Positions 54,964 to 64,000 of a stretch of DNA of 64,000 nt are shown here, piece by piece. The notes under the pieces are model-generated. The model made no database searches. It saw nothing but the letters and a program-made list of their open reading frames with translations, and was not told the origin of the DNA. The position numbers and the translations under genes are program-made. Within the stretch, counting starts at the first letter, position 1, and the number at the start of each line of letters is the position of its first letter. This stretch comes from G965277745 sp965277745 (GTDB lineage: Bacteria; Pseudomonadota; Gammaproteobacteria; Cardiobacteriales; Cardiobacteriaceae): NCBI GenBank assembly GCA_965277745.1, contig OZ255837.1, positions 1,612,001-1,676,000 of the forward strand, read 5' to 3'.

Positions 54964-55839
54964 TTAAGCCGCGTCGAGCAGTTTTTTCAGGGTGACGCCG
55001 AGGTCTGCCGGTGAGCGGACGGTGGCGACACCGGCCGCTTCCAGCGCCTTGAATTTCTCCGCTGCGGTTCCTTTTCCCCCGGCGATGATCGCGCCGGCAT
55101 GCCCCATCCTTTTGCCTGCAGGTGCGGTGACACCGGCGATGTAGGCGACTGTCGGCTTGGTGATGTTGTCCTTGATGTAGGCGGCAGCTTCTTCTTCAGC
55201 GCTGCCGCCGATTTCCCCAACCAGGACGATGCCCTGGGTCTGATCATCGTTTTTGAATGCCGAAAGGACGTCAACGAAGCTGGTGCCACTGATCGGATCT
55301 CCACCGATGCCGACGCAAGTGGATTGTCCGAGCCCGATTTGCGTGGTCTGGTGAACCGCTTCGTAGGTCAGGGTGCCGGAGCGCGAGATGATGCCGACGC
55401 ATCCTTCCGCGTGGATATGGCCCGGCATGATGCCCATTTTGCATTTTCCCGGCGAGATGACGCCCGGACAGTTCGGCCCGATCAGGTGGACATCGTTGCC
55501 GGCGATGGCGGCTTTCACTTTCATCATGTCGAGTACCGGAATACCTTCGGTGATGCAGACGATTGTTTTGATGCCGGCCGTGACGGCTTCAAGGATGGAA
55601 TCGGCGGCGAAGGGAGGGGGAACAAAGATCATCGACGCATTGGCGCCGGTCTCGGCAACCGCTTCCAGGCAGTTGTCGAATACCGGACGGTCGAGATGGG
55701 TTTGCCCGCCTTTGCCCGGGGTGACGCCGCCGACCAGGTGGGTGCCGTAGGCGATCGCCTGTTCGGAATGGAAGGTGCCCTGAGAACCGGTAAAGCCTTG
55801 AGTGAGGACTTTCGTGTCACGATCAATGTAAATGCTCAT
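54964..55839 (-). CDS. sucD: Succinyl-CoA ligase alpha subunit
   Basis: TCA-cycle enzyme that makes ATP or GTP from succinyl-CoA. 291 residues, as in E. coli (289). The CoA-binding Rossmann part shows GFTGSQGTFHSEQAIAYGT; CVGIGGDPISGTSFVDVL and the phosphohistidine loop GKRMGHAGAII follow. It starts 11 bp after the sucC stop, forming a sucC-sucD operon without the sucAB genes often found beside it. Confidence 0.97.
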   Translation of the reverse strand: MSIYIDRDTKVLTQGFTGSQGTFHSEQAIAYGTHLVGGVTPGKGGQTHLDRPVFDNCLEAVAETGANASMIFVPPPFAADSILEAVTAGIKTIVCITEGIPVLDMMKVKAAIAGNDVHLIGPNCPGVISPGKCKMGIMPGHIHAEGCVGIISRSGTLTYEAVHQTTQIGLGQSTCVGIGGDPISGTSFVDVLSAFKNDDQTQGIVLVGEIGGSAEEEAAAYIKDNITKPTVAYIAGVTAPAGKRMGHAGAIIAGGKGTAAEKFKALEAAGVATVRSPADLGVTLKKLLDAA

Positions 55840-55850
55840 GGTTTGTCTCC

Positions 55851-57011
55851 TTATCGAGCGGCGGCGACGGCTTTTTTCGCCGCGTCGGTCAAATCGTCGG
55901 CCGCTTGAATCGCGAGACCGCTCGCGTTCAACATTTCCCTGCCGAGTGCCACGTTGGTGCCCTGCAAACGCGCGATTACCGGAAGGTCGAGACCGATTTC
56001 CTTGACCGCGTCGATGATCCCCCGGGCGATCAGATCGCAGCGCACGATGCCGCCGAAGATGTTGACCAAAATGGCGCGCACTTCCCTGGCGCTCAGAATC
56101 AGTTTGAACGCTTCTTTCACGCGTTCGGCCGTCGCGCCGCCGCCGACATCAAGAAAGTTGGCGGGCTCGCCGCCGTGTAGTTTGATGATGTCCATGGTCG
56201 CCATGGCGAGTCCTGCGCCGTTGACCATGCAGCCGATGTTGCCCTCAAGCGCGACGTAGTTCAGTTGCCATTCCTGCGCCTTGGCTTCGCGGGCGTCTTC
56301 CTGGGTCGGATCGCGCATCGCGGCGAGGTCTTTGTGGCGGTAAAGGGCGTTGTCGTCGAGCGCGATTTTGGCGTCGAGCGCGAACAGGTCACCGTCTTTG
56401 GTGACGATCAGCGGGTTGATTTCCACCATCGCGATATCTTTTTCGAGGAACAGGGTGTAAAGGTTTTCCATCAGTCGCGTCAACTGGCCGATCTGTTTTT
56501 TATCCAGCCCCATCGCAAAGCCGGCATAACGGCCGATGTACGGAAAGTAGCCGGCGCTGGGATCGACGTCGATGGTGATGATTTTTTCTGGGGACGTCGC
56601 CGCGACTTCTTCGATTTCCATCCCGCCTTGCGAGGAGCAGATGAATGAGACACGTTTGCTCGCGCGGTCGATGACAGCGGAAAGATAAAGTTCGCTGGCA
56701 ATCTCCTGGCCTTCCTCGATCAGGACCATGGCAATCGGCAGGGCGGTGGCGCCAGTTTGTTTGGTCGTCAAGGTGGAACCGATCATCTCGCGGCTGTACT
56801 CGCCTACCTCGTCGAGCGATTTCGCCACTTTGACGCCGCCAGCCTTGCCACGGCCACCCGCGTGTACCTGTGCTTTGACAACCCAGATGCCGCCGCCGAG
56901 TTCTTCCCCCGCCGCGACCGCTTTTTCAGCGCTTTTGGCGAGAATACCGCGCGCGGTGGCGATGTCATATTCGCGGAACAGCGATTTGGCTTGATATTCG
57001 TGTAAATTCAT
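55851..57011 (-). CDS. sucC: Succinyl-CoA ligase beta subunit (ADP-forming)
   Basis: Partner of SucD; binds the nucleotide and succinate. 386 residues (E. coli 388). The ATP-grasp domain is seen in MNLHEYQAKSLFREYDI, VVKAQVHAGGRGKAGGVKV and EINPLIVTKDGDLFALDAKI (cited in part). The C-terminal part has GCMVNGAGLAMATMDIIKLHGG (in part) and VNIFGGIVRCD, with the succinate and phosphohistidine site. First gene of the pair. Confidence 0.97.
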   Translation of the reverse strand: MNLHEYQAKSLFREYDIATARGILAKSAEKAVAAGEELGGGIWVVKAQVHAGGRGKAGGVKVAKSLDEVGEYSREMIGSTLTTKQTGATALPIAMVLIEEGQEIASELYLSAVIDRASKRVSFICSSQGGMEIEEVAATSPEKIITIDVDPSAGYFPYIGRYAGFAMGLDKKQIGQLTRLMENLYTLFLEKDIAMVEINPLIVTKDGDLFALDAKIALDDNALYRHKDLAAMRDPTQEDAREAKAQEWQLNYVALEGNIGCMVNGAGLAMATMDIIKLHGGEPANFLDVGGGATAERVKEAFKLILSAREVRAILVNIFGGIVRCDLIARGIIDAVKEIGLDLPVIARLQGTNVALGREMLNASGLAIQAADDLTDAAKKAVAAAR

Positions 57012-57159
57012 AGGTCATTTCCAGTTAAGTGACAAGGCCAAAAATCAGCGCCATCCTACCAAATTCGCCGTGAAGTGGCTATGATTTCTCTTCGTCATTG
57101 TTTCGTGATGGAATTTATGGGATAAATTGCGATGGCAATGAATGAATGCGGGAGGTATT

Positions 57160-57564
57160 GTGGAGTTTCATCATGCAATCGGGTTGACTGTACGCTGGGG
57201 CGATATGGACGCGTACGGCCATGTTAACAACAGCCTGTTTTTCAGGTATCTGGAATCCGGTCGTTTCGCCTATATTAAGGATATTCTCCTTCCGCTCGGC
57301 GGGAAAAGTGTCCCGATGGTCGTCGTGGCCGAGATCCAATGCCGCTTCGAGGCGCAGATCGTTTTTCCCGCCGACGTTTCGGTGAAAACGAAAGTCCTCC
57401 GCCTAGGGAATAGCAGTTTCGACATGTATGCGGAGATCTGGAAAGATGACAAACGTTGCGCGACGTCGCAAGCCGTCATGGTGTGGTGCGATGAAAAAAC
57501 CGACAAGCCGGTCAGAATGCCGCAGGTTTTCATAGAGAAGGTACGCGAACTGGAAGGGCTATGA
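57160..57564 (+). CDS. Acyl-CoA thioesterase, hotdog fold (4HBT/YbgC-like)
   Basis: Small thioesterase that hydrolyses an acyl-CoA; substrate unknown. From the GTG at 57160, preceded by GGGAGG, it has 134 residues; an ATG at 57142 would add six. The 4-hydroxybenzoyl-CoA thioesterase motif is clear: VRWGDMDAYGHVNNSLFFRYLE, with the catalytic Asp and the HVNN turn. Length and motif resemble YbgC and FadM. It converges on rluD with a few bases of overlap. Confidence 0.88.
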   Translation: MEFHHAIGLTVRWGDMDAYGHVNNSLFFRYLESGRFAYIKDILLPLGGKSVPMVVVAEIQCRFEAQIVFPADVSVKTKVLRLGNSSFDMYAEIWKDDKRCATSQAVMVWCDEKTDKPVRMPQVFIEKVRELEGL

Positions 57565-58521
57565 TGACGTTTCGAGTGCGTTCAGCAAGCTTTGTATGTC
57601 TTTCGGTGGCGGCGCGTGAAAAGTCAGCGCCTCGCCGCTTATCGGGTGGGTCAGGGTAAGTGTTTCGGCATGCAAGACCTGCCGTGGAAAGGCACGCAGC
57701 GCGCTTCTGACGGAGGCGGTGAGGTTTTTCGGCAGCGTCTTGTTGCCGCCGTAAAGGGGATCACCGACCAAAGGATGACCGCGTTCACTCAGGTGTACGC
57801 GAATCTGGTGGGTACGTCCGGTTTCGAGCTTGACGCGTAGCAAGGTCAGTTCTCCAAAGCGTTTAGCAATGCGGAAATGGGTAATCGCGGATTTACCGTC
57901 CGGGCGTACGGCCATTTTGACCCGCGCTTTCAAGTGGCGACCGATCGGCAGATCGATAGTCTCGCCAGCGGTCAAGTACCCGTAAACCAAAGCCAGATAA
58001 TGCCGCCCCATCCTTCGCAACTGCAATTGCCGAACAAGTTCGGTGTGTGCCTGTGCCTTATGCGCGACGACCATCAGGCCGCTCGTGTCTTTGTCCAGAC
58101 GGTGGACGATACCGCCGCGCGGCAAATGACGGGTATGTGGAAAATGATGGAGAAGCGCGTTCAGCAACGTGCCTTCCAGATGGCCAGGCGCGGGATGAAC
58201 GACAAGTCCCGCCGGTTTGTCGAGGATGATGATCGCCTCGTCCGCGTAAAGTACAGGCAAAGCGATATTTTCCGCGGGATGCGGTGTTTTCTGTTCATTA
58301 GGCAATGTTCCGCTGATGACATCGCCGTGACAGGGTCGTGTTTTTACTTTCACTGCCTCTCCGTTTAGCCGCACATCCCCGGATTTGATCGCCTCCTGCC
58401 AGCGATTACGCGAGAATTGCGGGTATTTTCCGGAAAGAATTCGGTCCATGCGAAGACCGGCGAGAGGCGCGGAAACGGTGAAGTCGATGTCAAGGATTGA
58501 CTCGGTAGGGTGTTTGGGCAT
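57559..58521 (-). CDS. rluD: 23S rRNA pseudouridine synthase RluD
   Basis: Makes pseudouridines in helix 69 of 23S rRNA. The 320 residues have an N-terminal S4 RNA-binding domain (about 18-75, SRNRWQEAIKSGDVRLNGE) and the RluA-type core with HRLDKDTSGLMVVAH (catalytic D143), YLALVYG and GRTHQIRVH. Length and the S4 domain favour RluD over RluC or RluA. Divergent from bamD, 45 bp away, the usual arrangement in many proteobacteria. Confidence 0.92.
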   Translation of the reverse strand: MPKHPTESILDIDFTVSAPLAGLRMDRILSGKYPQFSRNRWQEAIKSGDVRLNGEAVKVKTRPCHGDVISGTLPNEQKTPHPAENIALPVLYADEAIIILDKPAGLVVHPAPGHLEGTLLNALLHHFPHTRHLPRGGIVHRLDKDTSGLMVVAHKAQAHTELVRQLQLRRMGRHYLALVYGYLTAGETIDLPIGRHLKARVKMAVRPDGKSAITHFRIAKRFGELTLLRVKLETGRTHQIRVHLSERGHPLVGDPLYGGNKTLPKNLTASVRSALRAFPRQVLHAETLTLTHPISGEALTFHAPPPKDIQSLLNALETSS

Positions 58522-58566
58522 CTGGATTTGCGTTTATAATGGCACTTTTGACAGTTTGGAGTCGAT

Positions 58567-59394
58567 ATGCGCGCGTGGCGGTTACACTGTTTTCTGGGCG
58601 TGGTGACGCTGTTGTCGGGTTGTTCTGGATTGCAGCAGGATCGTACCATCAACTGGAGTGCCAGCAAACTTTATCAGGCGGCAAAAGCGGACATGAACGG
58701 CGGTCGTTATACCGGTGCGATCGATTATTATAGCAAGTTCTTGTCACGCTATCCCTACGGCAGACTAGCCCAGCAAAGCATGCTTGATCTCGCCTACAGC
58801 TATTACCGTTCTGACGAATCGGACAAGGCACTCGCCCAACTCGACCAATTCATCCATATCTATCCCCGCCATCCGTATATTGATTACGCGCTTTACATGA
58901 AAGGCGTGGTCGAATACGAGAAAAATGTTTCTTTCTTCGACCGCTTCATGCCGACCAACTTCTCCCAAACCGATCCCCAGGCCTCCAGGAAAGCTTTCCT
59001 CGCTTTCGCGAAACTCGTGCGAGAACATCCGAACAGCGAATATGCGGAAGACGCTCGCTACCGGATGGTGTTTTTGCGTAATATTCTTGGCGAACACGAA
59101 CTCAGTGTGGCCGACTATTACCTGCGTAATGGCAGCTATGTAGCGGCGGTGGCAAGAGCGAAATCCGTATTGGAAAATTACCAGAGCACACCGAGCGCCC
59201 CCTATGCCTTGGCCATCATGGTGCGCGGCTATCGGGAACTGAACGAGGAAATCCTCTCTCAAGATGCCATGCGCGTCTTGCAAGTGAACTTCGCCGATCG
59301 TTTGAACGATGCCGAAATTCGCCGCTACCTGAGCGGGGATATCGCCAAACAGCGTAGCCTTTGGGAACGCTACAACGCCAAGCCGAAGATTTAA
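58567..59394 (+). CDS. bamD: Outer membrane assembly lipoprotein BamD
   Basis: Essential lipoprotein of the BAM complex that inserts beta-barrel proteins in the outer membrane. 275 residues. The lipoprotein signal ends in the lipobox LLSGC (C19). The mature part consists of about five TPR-like helical pairs, starting with YQAAKADMNGGRYTGAIDYYSKFLSRYPYG and RMVFLRNILGEHELSVADYY (both cited in part). Divergent from rluD; rrn operon downstream. Confidence 0.94.
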   Translation: MRAWRLHCFLGVVTLLSGCSGLQQDRTINWSASKLYQAAKADMNGGRYTGAIDYYSKFLSRYPYGRLAQQSMLDLAYSYYRSDESDKALAQLDQFIHIYPRHPYIDYALYMKGVVEYEKNVSFFDRFMPTNFSQTDPQASRKAFLAFAKLVREHPNSEYAEDARYRMVFLRNILGEHELSVADYYLRNGSYVAAVARAKSVLENYQSTPSAPYALAIMVRGYRELNEEILSQDAMRVLQVNFADRLNDAEIRRYLSGDIAKQRSLWERYNAKPKI

Positions 59395-59437
59395 GCGATG
59401 GCGCAGGCGAAACAGGCAGGCGACAAGAGGGGGAAAA

Positions 59438-59495
59438 TTAAAAATCATCAATATATTGCAAAACCTCTTGCATAGTTTTTTGATGTGTTTATACT
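59438..59495 (+). promoter_or_regulatory. Promoter of the rRNA operon
   Basis: TTGCAT (59468-59473), a 16-bp spacer and TATACT (59490-59495) lie 226 bp before 16S. Upstream 59438-59467 is AT-rich like an UP element, and the bases after the -10 are TCGCG, a GC-rich discriminator of the kind seen at stringently controlled rrn promoters. Confidence 0.6.
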
Positions 59496-59535
59496 TCGCG
59501 TTTTCCGTGCTTTGTTGTATGCATATGTGCGGGTT

Positions 59536-59548
59536 TGATCTTTGACAA
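59536..59548 (+). promoter_or_regulatory. boxA-like antitermination site in the rrn leader
   Basis: TGATCTTTGACAA resembles the rrn boxA core and the related TGATCTTTAACAA before 23S. It lies in the leader between the promoter and 16S. Confidence 0.4.
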
Positions 59549-59720
59549 AAGAAGAAGATAGTTTGTGCGGGTGTTTTGTGGCCTTGGCGACGGTATTCGT
59601 GAAGGGATAGGATTTTGTTGAATTTTATTTTTTCTGTTTACGGTTGCGAGAAGACGAGACACCTGAACTGACAATGATCGATGAGAGATTCACGAACTTG
59701 TCTGTGTCGGGGAAACTTTT

Positions 59721-61246
<1,526 letters not shown>

Positions 61247-61303
61247 AAAGAGAGGGCGGCAAGACACTCGCACGAACTATCTTCGATGTTCAGGCTAGGG
61301 ACA

Positions 61304-61380
61304 GGGTCTGTAGCTCAGTTGGTCAGAGCGCACCCCTGATAAGGGTGAGGTCGGAAGTTCGAGTCTTCCCAGACCCACCA
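61304..61380 (+). tRNA. ileT: tRNA-Ile(GAU)
   Basis: 77 nt with acceptor GGGTCTG/CAGACCC, anticodon loop CTGATAA (anticodon GAT), T loop TTCGAGT and an encoded CCA. It sits in the 16S-23S spacer, the usual place. Confidence 0.97.
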
Positions 61381-61383
61381 CGA

Positions 61384-61459
61384 GGGGCCATAGCTCAGCT
61401 GGGAGAGCGCCTGCTTTGCACGCAGGAGGTCAGGAGTTCGATCCTCCTTGGCTCCACCA
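61384..61459 (+). tRNA. alaT: tRNA-Ala(UGC)
   Basis: 76 nt with acceptor GGGGCCA/TGGCTCC, anticodon loop TTTGCAC (anticodon TGC), T loop TTCGATC and an encoded CCA, three bases after tRNA-Ile. Confidence 0.97.
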
Positions 61460-61882
61460 TTTTTGCGCGCGGCAGGGGTTGAGTGATTGTTGGCAGGCTT
61501 GAACGATGGTCGATTTGCCTTGTTCGAGGTGGAGAGAAAGGAACCCCCGTCCTGTTGTTTTTTGGAAAAGGCGACAGGCTTGGTGTTCTTTGCACCGTGA
61601 TCTTTAACAAATGGAAGTCAATTTAATTCAACTGAATTGAATAAGCTGAGAAACAAACAAGCGTTGTTACTTATGAAACATTTCGTCGCGCGAGCGGCGA
61701 AGTAAGAGAACCTAAGATACGACCTGGATTGTCTTTGTGCGGGCATGCGAATATGCCCGAGTCGGTCGAGTCCCTGGCGCGTTGGGCGCAGGAGCGGTTG
61801 CACAGATACCTTTGGTATAGATGCGCGCGCCTGCCGGACGGACAGGGCTTTTCGATCGGGAAAAGAGGATTTGCGGTTGTAT
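61460..61882 (+). other. Spacer between tRNA-Ala and 23S
   Basis: Transcribed spacer of about 420 nt. TGATCTTTAACAA at 61598-61610 is a boxA-like antitermination element. No further tRNA seen. Confidence 0.7.

Positions 61883-64000
<2,118 letters not shown>

Overview
The window looks like chromosome from a proteobacterium of moderate G+C. The 16S and 23S signatures, a fused nuoCD, luxS and an E. coli-like prfB lean towards Gammaproteobacteria. I cannot place it more precisely by eye, and Betaproteobacteria is the alternative. Most genes are housekeeping and complete, separated by a few decayed patches full of insertion-sequence debris.

Layout. 1-1.8 kb: an IS630-family transposase abutting a dead IS5-family element. 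1.87-2.23 kb (minus): a tRNA-Leu gene split by a 273-nt group I intron. 2.7-4.9 kb: katG. 5-10.3 kb: dsbB, icd, a DUF3465 protein, dnaQ and tsaD. 10.5-14.6 kb (minus): the ferrous/ferric iron uptake operon efeU-X-efeO-efeB, where X is an unrecognised membrane-anchored protein. 15.5-20.3 kb: the branched-chain amino acid ABC transporter livJ-H-M-G-F, then galE. 21.5-24.2 kb: divergent cueR and copA for copper export. 24.3-26.3 kb (minus): purD followed by a beta-carbonic anhydrase with several lesions. 26.7-41.4 kb: the complete complex I operon nuoA-B-CD-E-F-G-H-I-J-K-L-M-N. 41.5-44.1 kb: prfB and lysS. 44.1-53.4 kb: an L,D-transpeptidase, luxS, trhP, corC, amiC, tsaE, a DUF368 protein, xthA and pyrE. 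53.4-54.5 kb: IS481-like and IS1595-like debris. 55-59.4 kb: sucD, sucC, a thioesterase, rluD and bamD. 59.4 kb to the end: an rRNA operon, 16S - tRNA-Ile - tRNA-Ala - 23S, cut off by the window edge.

Together the genes describe a respiring cell. Icd and SucCD are TCA-cycle steps, and complex I takes NADH electrons to quinone. KatG, EfeUOB and CopA/CueR handle peroxide, iron and copper. BamD, AmiC, the L,D-transpeptidase, DsbB and DUF368 serve the envelope.

The two most striking observations concern decoding. First, the tRNA-Leu group I intron can be resolved to base-level splice sites that restore a CAA anticodon. Second, prfB keeps the usual +1 frameshift site except that its in-frame stop is UAA, not the UGA on which RF2 autoregulation depends. 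Other points are the carbonic anhydrase carrying a 65-bp insertion, an R-to-C active-site change and a lost 5' end, and the in-frame stop between efeU and the reading frame that follows it.
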